A DNA stretch of 64,000 bases, taken from positions 3,785,284 to 3,849,283 of the forward strand of contig QVOM02000023.1 of NCBI GenBank assembly GCA_003586115.2, given 5' to 3'. The DNA is from Salvator merianae (taxonomy: Eukaryota > Chordata > Lepidosauria > Squamata > Teiidae). Made by a program: the position numbers and the translations under genes. Below are positions 25,442 to 37,500 of the stretch, one piece after another (position 1 is the stretch's first letter; every line of letters starts with the position of its first letter). The notes under the pieces are model-generated. The model worked only from the letters and a program-made list of their open reading frames with translations, did no database searches and was not told where the DNA came from.

Positions 25442-25938
25442 CCTCCTCCTCCATGCTCTCTCTGCCCCTTTCTGTTCCACGTGGAGGGGAGAGAGCGCTC
25501 CGTTTTCGTGTTGCACGGAGTTTATCTCCACGCCTTCCCTTTTGTTCCCCATCATCCTGACCCAGTTGGGTTCTCCTGGCTCGTTCCTCACTGCAAGGGG
25601 TTACCACCAAGACCCGGGCAGCGGCATGATGCCCTTTGCAAAGCAAGCAAGGACTGCCTTGCATTTCTTTAGAACGAATTAAAAAGCAACAGTCGTGCAC
25701 CGCACGCCAGAGTTAGAAAAGTTGCAAAAGAAACTGGAGTTGCGAGTTTTTTGGATGTTTTGTGCTTTTCCTTTTTTTTTTTTTTCCTGTTTGCAAAAAG
25801 CGCGATTTTGCAAGGGGGAAAAAAGTTCAAAAGCAAGCAGCCCTTTTGCAATCGCTTCCGCAGCTCGGTTGCAACTGGTGGCAGCAGCAGACTAGGGCAA
25901 AAGAGAAGACGGGAAGGATCAGGGCTTAGCGGCAGGCA

Positions 25939-26030
25939 GGCTCTGTGGCGCAATGGATAGCGCATTGGACTTCTAGATCAATGGCGGTGAAGTCATTCAA
26001 AGGTTGTGGGTTCGAGTCCCACCAGAGTCG
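25939..26030 (+). tRNA. tRNA-Arg (anticodon TCT), with a 19-nt intron
   Basis: Complete nuclear tRNA gene. The acceptor stem GGCTCTG (25939-25945) pairs with CAGAGTC (26023-26029), and the discriminator is G26030. The D arm has the A-box-like TGGCGCAATGG. The anticodon stem-loop is TTGGA-CTTCTAA-TTCAA with anticodon TCT at 25972-25974. An intron occupies about 25976-25994, directly after position 37, the canonical place. The T arm has B box GGTTCGAGTCC, and TTTT at 26033-26036 would terminate Pol III. From memory, human carries an intron-containing tRNA-Arg-TCT at the same place beside SLC27A4, so this looks like an orthologous gene rather than a SINE head. Confidence 0.96.
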
Positions 26031-29000
26031 CGTTTTGTTGGGGCTTTCCAAGTCCAACTTTAAATGAAAAAAGAAAAAAAAATAACCCTGTGCGTGTGAG
26101 TTTCTTCAAATCGCTACGGGGGGAAAAGTTGGCTGAAGAAATTATTTTAAACCTAATGAAGGTGCTTCCCCTTCACTTGTCTGATGGCAGAGTTAGGAAA
26201 CAGCAAGCTGAATTTTGCAACCTTATTTAACTCCTTTCCTGCCTGGGGTCACCCGGGAATTTGGTTTCTGACTAGTAGACAGGGTTACGGCTGCTGCTGC
26301 GCCGTGTGAATAAAAGGTGTGCGAGGCTAAGTAATTATTGAGGTGGAAAGCAGGGATGATAATTCATATCATTCAATTTACTTGTATACAGCCTTTCCAA
26401 AATAAGATGCTCAAGGCAACTTACAAGAAAACCCAGAAAAAAGTACAGTATAACAGTACAAAATAATTACATTATTGCATAACAATAATACTAAAAATAA
26501 AAACAGTGCATTATTAATGGGAACAGAAAATGCAAATTAATTGCAGAAAAAGATTTTAAAATATGGTTAATTAAACAAGAGAATTTTTAAAAATGCATAT
26601 TGAGATTTCTCAACTTTTTTTGCTTTTATTATTTTTAATGGATTTTTATTTATTTTTATTAATGCAATTACATATCCAATGATTTTACACAAAAAATATC
26701 CTCAATTATATAATTTAATTTATTGCTTCTGTCCCACCCTCCCACCCTGTCAGAATCATACATTCCACTGGAAGATGAGATTTCTTAACTAAGAAAAAGA
26801 AAGATTGCAGATTTTCCTCTCTCACAAAACTCTCAAAAACTGCCCCTTGCCTTTTTTTTTTTTTTTTGGCAAACAAATAAATAATTTTATTATGGTACTG
26901 TGCTGTTCCCCATACACATTTCTGATGCTGCTTGCCATATACCAAATTACTTAAACTTATTTATTTATTCAGAATATTTATATACTGCTTTCTGTTAAAA
27001 AAAACAAACATCAAAGAAATCTCCAGACACAAACATTTAAAAAACAATAATGATACAATCAATTAAAAACTTTAAAAGGTGAGCAGGTTAGGAAAACTAT
27101 CATTATAATGCATAGGAAACCAAGTGGGGCTCCAGTGGAGGATGCAGGTTGTAAAAGACTAGATAAATTGCATCCTGCTACTTTGGGGGAATGTTGGAGG
27201 TTGATTGGACTAAATAAGAAAAAGCACAAAGGAGAACAGCAGACAATGTCTGTTCCCTGGAAAATTATCTCACGTGTGATCTACTCTTGTGTCATCTGTG
27301 TCACTGAGCTGGTCTACTCGGAAAGTAAGTCCATTGGGTTAGATGGTACTTGTCCTCCACAATCTAAGAACCTAAGAGGAGCCCTGCTGGATGAGGCCAC
27401 AGGCCACCTAGTCCAGCATCCTGTCTCCCATGGTGGCCCACAATTGCTTCTGGGCATCTCAAGCAGAAGACGAAGGCAAAACCCTCACCTGCTCTCCACT
27501 CCCTGCAAATGGCCTTTAGAGGCATCCTGCCTGTCTCTCCACCCTGCAGGTGGTATCTAGGCATCAATTCTAGATAAGAATGTAAGAGAAGCCCTGCTGA
27601 ATCAGGCTGCACCCCATCTAGTCCAGCATCCTGTCTCAGACAGTGGCCCACCAATTGCTTCTGGGCATCTGAAGCGGAAGACAAAGGCAAAACCTTCACC
27701 TGCTCTCCACTCTTTGCAAATGGCCTTTAGAGGCATTCTGCCCATCTCTCCAACCCAGAGCCGGCACCTAGGCATCCATCCTAGTAGTCATTGATACACC
27801 TGTCCTCCATGAATTAAGAGAAGCCCTTCTGGATCAGGCTAGAGCCCATCTAGTCCAGCGTCCTTTCTCATGCAGTGGTCCATCAATTGCTTCTGGGCAT
27901 CTCAAGCGGAAGACAAAGGCCTAGGCCATTCACATTTTCCAGGGGCATTTTGTGCAACCTGAGCAGGGTCATCTCTAGCAAATCAGGTGCCCTGAGCAAG
28001 GAGGCGGCACCCGATCCCCTGGGGTGAGGCAGGGAGGGGCCAAGGGTGGCTAAACTGGTCAAGCTGCTGGTTCTCCTGGCTGCTTTTATGGCTGCTGGAC
28101 GGCCTGGGGTGGCAGCTGGCCCAAGGACAAGGCAGAGCAGGGCCACATCGCCTCTCCTAGAGCTTGGCACCTAGTGTGACTGCATCAGCCACAGCGCCCT
28201 ACAGCCAGTCCTGACTGTGAGCAGGATCCCACACTGTGCCACATGCTACTTCTGGAAAACTCACGCACCCCATGCTGTTGGAGGAGGTTCTGCAACAGCT
28301 TCTCACACTGCAGAACTTGCAAGGTGCAGCTGGTCCACCTAGAGAAACAGGGAATTTCTTGCGCTTTTATTATTCATCCTCCTCAGGGTCAGAGATCTCT
28401 TTAACTCAGTCAGAGACCTGACTCAGCATTCGGCTCATCAGCAAGTCGCCCATTGATGTTCTGTACATAACGACTGACTAAAACAGACTTAAAATTAAGC
28501 CCCTTGAGCTAAATGGTATAATTTCTGTCTTCTACGATTGTGCGGCCTGGATTTCTTACGTTGACAGAAGCAGGGCTGACAGCAACATGAAACAATCCTA
28601 AAGTTATTTATTGGAGGCCATCCACACATTTACAAGAATTGCAACACAGCGGTTATCAAATCACATCAAATGCATTGATTACAGTTTGTAAGAACCCAAT
28701 TAAAGTGAAGATAATCCCTGTGCAAAGGGCAAATTCGAGGCTTCCAACTTACTTTCATCACGACAATCATACGACACTGGCTAATTCTAAGAGCAATAGC
28801 CAAACTCCTAGGTGTAACAAAAGTCAATGAAGGATTATTGCCACTTGGCAGATATCTTACAATGTCAGCATTAGTTTTGCCTGGAAGGTTTCCAGCTGAA
28901 GCCAAAATTCACTTTTCCTGGGGTAAGTATATGTTTCACCAATGGCGTCGCACGTTATTCGAGCGGCAGGTGTACACACTTATGACCCGTGGGACACACG

Positions 29001-29294
29001 AGCGTGTACACCTGCTATCGGCACTCAGTGATGCAGAAAGGCCTGGGAGGGGAGTGTGCAGGATTTTACACTCTTCAAACACTTTAGCAACTCTCTCTCC
29101 GTCTCTTATGCTGGTTTGGGTATCTCTCTGATGCCCTCTGTCACACAGTGGTCAGTTGACCGGCCATATTTGTGGGCATAAAATACCACGTGGCATTGCT
29201 TCAGTGGTGCAGATCCAGTGGCTCCCCCTGACACCATAGTGGCAGATTGCTCTTACTGGTGAATCTGATCAGGACCAAACACACAGTCCTTGAC

Positions 29295-29735
29295 TCGATA
29301 GAATTCCTTCAAACTCACTCAGAATTCTTTCGAACTCAATGGAATTCCTTCGAACTTACTCGATGGAATTCCTTTGAACTTAATGGAATTCCTTCAAATT
29401 TACTTGATGGAATTCCTTCGAACTTACTTCTTGGAATTCCTTTTGAATCCGCTTGCTGGAATTCCTTCAGATTTACTTGGAATTCCTTCAAACTTACTCA
29501 ATGGAATTCCTTTGAATTTACTTGATGGAATTCCTTCGAACCTACTTCTTGGAATTCCTTTGAATTTGCTTGCTGGAATTCCTTCAAACTTATTCGATGG
29601 AATTTCTTCGAACTTACTTCTTGGAATTTCTTTGCGTTTGCTTGCTGGAATTCCTTCAAACTTACTCGGGATTCTTTCAAACTTACTTTATGGAGTTCCT
29701 TCCAACATATTCATTGGAATTCCTTTGAATTGAAT
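29295..29735. repeat. 24-bp minisatellite containing GGAATTCC
   Basis: About 18 units of a 24-25-bp motif built on GGAATTCCTTCGAAC plus a variable TTACTYGAT/TTACTTCTT/TTGCTTGCT end. The unit variants alternate in a longer pattern. The 24-bp period keeps frames open on both strands (GIPSNLLD-type octapeptides on plus). Confidence 0.9.
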
Positions 29736-29942
29736 GGCAGAACATTTGATCCAGCTTTCACAAAGGCTATTCTATAATCTCCAGTAGTTATAGTATTAAG
29801 ATATGGAGACCTTCAGAGTATGCTATAGAAGGCCAAACCAAAGTATTTTCTAATGCTGCTTTAATTTTCTTTGTTAACTACCCTGAGATTATGGCATAAG
29901 ATAGTATATAAATTATCTAAATAAAAATATCATAAAATAATA

Positions 29943-30227
29943 ACATTTCACGTATCTCTCAATGCAGTGAGCTTAAGTCACAATAAATGTGTCAGTCTTT
30001 ATTTAATAAATATTTTCATGTATAATACATATATTCCAGAACAAACCAAAATTGTTATCAAAAATTCAAATACACGGAAAACCTCTACATTTCACATTTC
30101 TCTCAATGCAGAAGCTAGTGATCTTAAGTCACAATGAGTTTGTCAGCCTTTATTTAATAAATACTTTATATATAATCCATTTATTCCAAAACAAACCAAA
30201 ATTGCTATCAGAAATTCAAATACACAA
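29943..30227. repeat. 148-bp tandem duplication (two copies)
   Basis: Copies at 29943-30075 and 30091-30227 share CTCTCAATGCAG, CTTAAGTCACAAT, GTCTTTATTTAATAAATA and CAAACCAAAATTG. Confidence 0.8.
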
Positions 30228-31277
30228 AAAATATCTGGCTCTATTGAAGAACAACACAAAACCAATAAAAGAGTATAGAAAACTTTATTATTAACTCCTA
30301 TCCCCAAAAAGGAGAATATTTTTCTTTAATTCTATAATATCCAAAACATTAATTAATGTAAAATATATAACTGTAAAAATTTCAGAAATCCTGATTGGTA
30401 TTGTCAATCCGATAAATATGTCCCAGAGTATAGACTTGATACTTTTTGCTGTAATTTTGATATTTTTTGCCACACAATTTTGATTCTTTTTTGTTTTTGA
30501 ACAATTTCGAAATTGAACACGAACAAGTTTTTGTTCAATCAAACCATTTGCTGTCGAGCTGAACAAACGGGTGTTTGGTTCGACAGCAAACTGAACACCC
30601 AATTTTCGTTTGTGCACAACTCTATGTTTTGATCTTTGGCTAGTCTGCTCCAGTGACTTAAAAGGTAGTTAGGAATAAAAGCATTGTCTTTGTGCAGCCA
30701 ACACTTGTTGGTTATGTGTACATGGTAGGGGTGGATAACCACTCTGGAACACTGCAGGCTACACCTGAGCAATGATGTATAGGGGAGACTGAAGTCGCCC
30801 CTGAGCTGAGCTCAGTTCCTGGTGATTCCCATGCGATAAGAAGGCCCCATGACTTTGTACAAAAAGTCTTTGCAAAATCAACATTATCATAGGGAGGATG
30901 GCGAACTCAGATGGTTTCCATCTGCACAGATTCGCTATAAAATGGTCACCAAACTGTGACCCAACAGATCTTTGGACTTGCCAAGTGTGTACTGCTTGAG
31001 GCTGAGGGGTGCTGTGGTCTGAAACATCTGGGGACCACGGGTTTACCATGTCTATAGTACAGAAAAGGAGGCGAAATGTTACCCAGAGAAAACCTGATGT
31101 CAAAAGAAGAGCTTATGATAAAGAGTTGAGATAAACGAGGTTAACGAGCTGGAACAGCAGGAATGGGGTTGATACCATCATTCAAGTTTTGCCATGTTAA
31201 TCTACATCGGCAACAGAGTAGGAAACCAGTCAGACTGGAAGGAAACCATCTGGGGCAAATTGCCTCAATTGCATATT

Positions 31278-31283
31278 TTTATT
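31278..31283 (-). terminator. COQ4: Candidate COQ4 polyadenylation signal
   Basis: AATAAA on the minus strand, about 220 bp after the COQ4 stop codon and the first one met there. Confidence 0.45.
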
Positions 31284-31500
31284 GAGTTACTGAGGCAGCA
31301 TTTCTGGACGGAGGAGCACAGATCCATAAATGGTTCCGCTCAGTTCCAGGAAAAAAAGGAAAGCACCATACGCGTTCATGTCCTCAGTTTAAAATGCCAT
31401 ACAGTCCGGTCACAGTTCAGTTCAGTGAATCAGAAATTCCATTACTTGACAATTTCTGGGAGTTTCACTCCAGTGGTGGCCCCACACTCCCTGAACAGAT

Positions 31501-34500
31501 TTATACTTGGAAGTCCGGGGGTGGCAGGATCCCAATTTCGTCACGCAAAGACTCCACAGTTTGCTCCCAGCGTTCTTCGTAGTAGAAATTCAGGATACAG
31601 CTAGCTCTGCTCCCACTCTGAACTGCCCACGGGATGAGCTTGGTGGTTAAGACAAGGAGCTTCCTGGAGGGAAACAGAATTAAAAAGGTTATGTCGCATG
31701 TGATTCTCCAAGATTAAAGGGCCTTTTCGCACTTTCACTGGGGACTTTCATTGGAGACAGTTCTAGGCAGATCGCGGGAACATGTTATCTGCACCGTGAT
31801 CTGCGGCAGGGTTACAGCTTCAAAGCTGCCCACAAGTTGTCCCACAGTGTGGGGAACGGTGCATTCGCAACAGTTCCAGTGTTGGGAGGTGAGGGGTCTT
31901 TAGGTTCAAGCCTTCAAGGCTTGAAGGTCCACACCTCCAGACTCGCCCCCCCCCCTTTGTGCACTGGATGCAATGTCCCCTAGTCCAACCATGGCGAGGG
32001 ATCGGTGGGACTTCCAAAATCAGGACGTCCCACCAGGAAAAGAACAGGGAGGCCTGCCGTTTGCATGGCTAAAGTGGTTGGGCAGGAATGGACCTATTCT
32101 AGCGCTCTGGGGGCCTGTACACACTTTCCACCTTGGAATGTTCGAATCTGAACATGCCAGGGCAGAACAGTCCCCATGGTGCACTGCAAGAGCTGGAACA
32201 ATCCGGAAATGGGCATCCAGTACTCGCTGTGCAAATGCCTGACTGCCCGCCATGACAGCACGCACGGAAACACCTGGCCGCTGCCATGGTGACCAGGGAC
32301 GCGGCGTGTGACTGCTGCTGCAGCCACAACCACACTGCATCCTACAGCATTTGCACCAGGAAGCAGGTGCGAACGCTGTGTACTGGGAGCAGTGCAGCTG
32401 CTCTTGGAACGGCTGTGGAGCACAATTTTGTCCTCCACAGCCAGCAAGCAATTGGGAGTGGCTATAGCCCACTCCCAATCACTTAGGGTCTCCGTGCGGT
32501 GTGGACGCACTTTGCTAGTGAGCATGCAGACGCTCACTAGAAGCTGAGTGCAAATAGGCCCTATGTGTGAATGGCTCCAGCCATTCTTGTAGCGAACCAG
32601 GTCTTTAGAGACCATTCCAGCCAGGTAAGTGCGAATTTGGCCTAAAGATATTTGCAGGATGGTATCCATTCAGCGCTGCCTGGTTTCCGGGAGTTCACTT
32701 GATCTTCCAAGAACCAGGCAGCCCAGTAAGAAAGCAGAAAGATTTATCAGTATTTGGCTTCAACTGAAGCAGCATATAAAGGTTGCTTCAGAAAGTTCCT
32801 CATCTTAGATCCCCAAGAGACCAACCAAGCTCTCCTGATTGCTATCTTGAAGCAATGAACAGTAAACAAAAACAAAAGCCTTGCATGATCCAGGTAGATG
32901 AAAGGGTAGGAAAAGGGATTATGTTTCACAAGGTTCAGGGAGGAGAATTGGATGGAGTGATTTTGCTAAAGACAGGTCAAGACAGGTTCCCCAGGGGTCT
33001 AATCCAACTTGATAGTACTTCACAGCAAAAAAAAAAAAAAGAACGTGGCAGAGTTACTATTCTTTCCTTTTCCTCTCTTCACTTATACAGCCATCTCCCC
33101 CTTGGCATTTACCTGAGGGGACAGGTATGTCTCCTGTTTTGGACCTGCTTTCGGTGGCCACAGTAAGCAACCAGGGACACGCAAGAACCTGCAAAGGCCA
33201 GTTTGATTCCTAACGAACCTGAGCCGCCCTTGGGGCGAACGGATCTTCTTCAAAATATGAACTAGCCAGCCGGTTCTATGAACCAGCCAGTGGTTCAACA
33301 AACCATTTCATGGACTGTCTTTGTGCCCCTGGGCTCCCCCCTTGTGTCCCTGGCCTTCACATTTCTGGGTTCCTTAGCTGAACCTCGTGCCTCACCTACC
33401 TGATGGCTGGGTGGGTTTTTCAGAAGAGCAGTTCCAAAGTGGCAGTCTCCATATCCTGGAAGGTTATTGAACCAAGCAAACTGTTTGTCAAATCCCCCCT
33501 GGCTCAGTTTGGTAGGGAACCGAACCCCTGAGCTTTAAGCAGGGTTCAGTTCGATAGCAAGCCCATCTGTGTTCATCTGAACATGGTTCAGCACATCCCA
33601 AGATTTTCAGAGTAGGCATAAGGGTGCCTCAGTGATGTACGCAGCAGTTAAATGCTTTCTCCAACAAAGCTGCAAGTGGTTTATCTTCCCCGAGCCCTGT
33701 GATGAAAGAGTAGCCATAGCTCAGAGGCAGATTCTCTGCTTTGCATGCAGAAGGTCCAGGGTTCAATCCCCTGTGCCTCACTTAGCAGCCCATTCACACC
33801 TAGGTTTTAATCCAGCTTCAGTCCGCTTTGAGAGTGAGAGAACTGATCGGCAAAGTGACCAGCTGATTGCTTCTGGCACGATCTAACTCAGAAAAATCCA
33901 CCTTTGGGTTAGATAACGTGCAAAGAAAATGACCAGTCACTTTGCTGATGGGTCTTCCTCCCTCTGAAGCTGGACTGAAGCTGGATTAAAATGTAGGTGT
34001 AGATGGGTCCTAGGAGAAGGCAATGGTAAACTGCTTCCATGTTGTTGCCAGAAAGTTCCACAAGCCCTTGGAAAACTCAACTTGAACTTCTATTGCTTTA
34101 TCTTTACTTTATCTTCGTTTTTAGCAGCTATAATACCTCTTTATTCAGATCTGCAGGTCTGGTATCCCACTTTGTTTTTCAAAATTATTTTTAATTAACA
34201 TAAAAAACAAAATTACAGAGTGTGCTAACAAATGACAGAGCGACGACAACAGAAAGAACATCCCAAAGTGATACATGATAATATAAACACTTGCCCAATA
34301 TCCTATTAAGAAATCCAGACTCGTAACACATAATTTGATGGTGAATATTGTAATGGAATCTGAGAAGTATATAAAATGAAGGACTGCCAGTCTCTTATGG
34401 AAATGTCTTCTAATGTTCTCTCCACTGCACCTTCTGTGAGCAAATAATTGGGGGGGGGGGAATGCCAACACACTAGATTTGAATACCGAGGGTCCAGCCA

Positions 34501-37500
34501 CACCTAAATTTTAATCCAGCTTCAGTCCACTTTGGGATTCAAAGAATCCATCAGCAAAGTGACTGATCATTTTCTTTCCACATTATCTAACCCAAAGGTG
34601 GATTTTCTAAGTAGATAATGCTGAAAGAAAACATCTTATGACTTCACCAATGTGTTCTCTCTCAGTCTGAAAGTGGACTGAAGCTGGATTAAAACTTAGG
34701 TGTGACTGGGCCCCTAGTATGCTTATTTTTAGGATATAGAGCTGAGGGCTGAAACTTCAGCCTGCAAAACTTACTGGGTATTGAGACGAAGGGGGCCGAA
34801 CGCCGCGCCCAAAATGCACATTGGCAAGCCCGTCTGGACTGCCTCAAACCACTTGACCACAACCTCTCCTGAGAAGAAACAAAGGGGAGAAAAAGAATTT
34901 CGGAATTAAACCTCTGTTGTCAGTAGGGTCTGCGTAGAAGAGCTGAGGCTTCAGGGTCTAACATGTGGAATAGTCATGTTATATTCTCTTCGAGAAGAGC
35001 CAAAAATCTTATCTATTTCCTCCCCAGGAAGGCAGCAAATAAAGTCTTCCCATTCCAACCTGAACAACTGATTAGGAGGTTTGCTCGTGATTGCCTAGTT
35101 CTGTCCTGATCAAGAAGCACAGCCACAGAACTATTACACCTGGAAAGATAGTGTGCAAAAATGCTGCTGTAAAGACTCCGGCAATTTGCACAGCTGAAAT
35201 TATTTGGAGCAGCAGCCGCTGTAGCCTACATATCTTTCTAGGCATTTACTGTATTTCCCGCCTTACAAGACACACTGGCGTATGAGACGTACCCATAATC
35301 TGGCAAGGAACGATTAGGAGAAATAAACTTAAAAATAGTACAGGATCTTGCATCGCATAAAATACGGTATATTCCTGCCTTTCATCTAAACACCCTGGCA
35401 ATATACACCTCTCTCTCTCTCTCTTTTCATTCTGTCCTCACAAGAGCCCTGAGAGGTTGGCCACTTTGCTGAGACTTTATGAAATCTGCAGTGCATAAGT
35501 CCAAAACATAAATATAAATATGGCTGAGTGGTGAGGTCTGAGCGCCAAGGTGGCTTGAACTCCGGGGCTCCTCGACTGCTGCCCATTGCTTTGGCACAAC
35601 CACAGAATCCGGCAGGGGGAAATAGAATCCCTTCTTTTAGGGCGTATCTTCTCTAATCTTCAGCTGTTGGCCACAGTGATGGTGCATTATGGGAAATGTC
35701 ATTCAAAAACGGGACCCTGGCCAAACACCAGCAAGGTGTCCATGATGTGTGTTGTGAAAGAGGGCAGCAAATGTCCATGAAGAGTTAGGTGTCAGTCACC
35801 ACCTCCAAAAATAACATCCAGAGCTCTTAAGCTCTAAGCCCTTCTACAATTTCAGTCGCGCTTCTGAAGAGCAAATCAAGGACAAGGGTAATCATCTGAC
35901 TCATTTCGGCTGCGAAGGTCGGCGAGGCCTTGCTCCACGCGCTGGGGTGTTTGTACAACACTCCTCCTGGTCTCCAGTACCCCACATTTCCCACAAGGGT
36001 GTCTCCTCGCCTTCCAGCTGTCTGACTCACGCCATTCCTCGGGCCTGGAAGTGGGTGAAAGGGACCTGGAGAAGCCTGGACATGTCGGCTTAGCTGGTGC
36101 CAATTAGACGCAGTGGCCTTCCTGCCCAAATCATGTTTTTGGGATCACAACATTTCAGCACGCTTGCTCTGTCGCCCACACAAAACCTGCAATGAGAGAA
36201 CCTTGCTTTTGGAAGGAAAACTACCTAAGCAGGGCTGCAAGCTTGGGCCAAAAATCAGCCAACTCTCTGATACGCTTGGCTTTTTGTATGGCTAGGATGA
36301 AAAGTTTGGCTGATTCTCTGGCAGCCTTGTAGAGCCAAACGCAGCAGACCTTTTGTTTGTTTTTTAAACTAAGAAGAGGCCAACTGGATACTTAAATGGA
36401 AGAGGGCAATAGCAGAGAAGGCAGACAAGTAGGCTGCATCCAGACGCCACTTATCCTGCTATATTTGGATATTCCGGGATAAAGCATGGATGTTCTGGAA
36501 TAACCAAATATAACAGAATAAGTAAGTGGCGTCTGGATGCAACCATAGGCAACAGCTGAAGCCAGTCACAGATGAGTTTTAATGAGGGCTGGAGATCTAG
36601 GATCAGAGGTAGTGTAACACTCACAAAGCATGAAGAAAGAATTTCTTTTAAAAAAGCAGAAGAATGGAGAAGAGATAGATGGGCAGAGGCAGCTTAGCCA
36701 CAGGGAACCATTAGTGGTCACCTCTAGACTAGGCTACTGCAAGGCACTCGACATGGGGCTGCCCTTGAAGACTGTTCAGAAGTGCAGATTTCAATACTGC
36801 AGCCTGCTAATGAGGAGTGTTCAAAGACCTGCGCTGGATGTCAGTTCAGTTCTGACTCAATTCACTACTGACCCAGTACATGGTATTAACGATGACTTAC
36901 AGATTCCTAAATGAATTGGGCCCAAATTATCTAAAGGAGTTCCACCTTCTATATAGACCTGTCCACGCATTGACATCTACTGGAGATCTAAATAAGTAAA
37001 TGTCTTCCACACAGGGCCTTCTCTGTGACAACCCCTAGGCTGTGGAATGACCTCAATGCTCAGGTGCATCATACCGATACATCTTTGGATAGCTGGCCTT
37101 TGGCTGGAAAGGTAGATAAAAGGATAAATTTAAAGAGCATGTACAAGAACACAACGCAGAGGAACCTCACCAAGCATATTTGTGGGCATGCCAAGGAGGG
37201 TGTGCATCAGATCGTGGACTTCCCGGTACCGCTGGACCACGTAGGCCAACTCCTCCTCGTCGACAAATTTTGGAGACATCCGTGTGTCCGGGGAGACCTT
37301 CTGTTGGAGAGGGAAAGGGGGAAAAAGCGATATAAGGGAACAGCTTTCCCTCCCCACTCCTAGGTTTTGTTAGGGCTGTTAGTGGGTTCATTTTAGATAT
37401 ATTTTTTTTACGACTGCAACCCGCCCTGAGACCTTTGGGTACAGGATGGGATAAAAATACAAACAAACAAATAGATAAATAAGCTGCTTCTTGCCTAGTT

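Larger units (their letters stand above)
24400..25640 (-). promoter_or_regulatory. SLC27A4: GC/CpG-rich probable SLC27A4 promoter and 5'UTR region
   Basis: A GC-rich, CpG-containing stretch interrupted by the N gap, with no convincing protein frame. The first coding exon of SLC27A4 (ending 12189) begins only 6 nt before the ATG with a splice acceptor, so a non-coding first exon and promoter must lie upstream. This is the only CpG-rich segment before the tRNA-Arg gene, and in human the SLC27A4 promoter sits within about 0.5 kb of the same tRNA (from memory). It contains a good ZNF143/STAF-like site and a CTCF-like site, listed separately. The exact transcription start and first-exon donor cannot be fixed from sequence alone. 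Confidence 0.55.
26031..31277. other. Intergenic region between the tRNA-Arg gene and the COQ4 3' end
   Basis: No gene was recognised. It holds an AT-rich LINE-derived stretch (26380-27080), three reverse-oriented L2-type tails (27340-27930), the 24-bp minisatellite (29295-29735), a 148-bp tandem duplication (29943-30227) and a GAAC/GTTC-rich patch (30480-30625). Confidence 0.6.

Noticed and set aside
29247..29733. Octapeptide-repeat frames (GIPSNLLD)
   Set aside because: A by-product of the 24-bp minisatellite, open on both strands.
32020..32669. Long overlapping frames on both strands
   Set aside because: Inside the family E DNA element; no transposase or other domain recognised.
33708..33775. 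tRNA-like sequence
   Set aside because: Head of a tRNA-derived SINE with degenerate stems and SINE body downstream.
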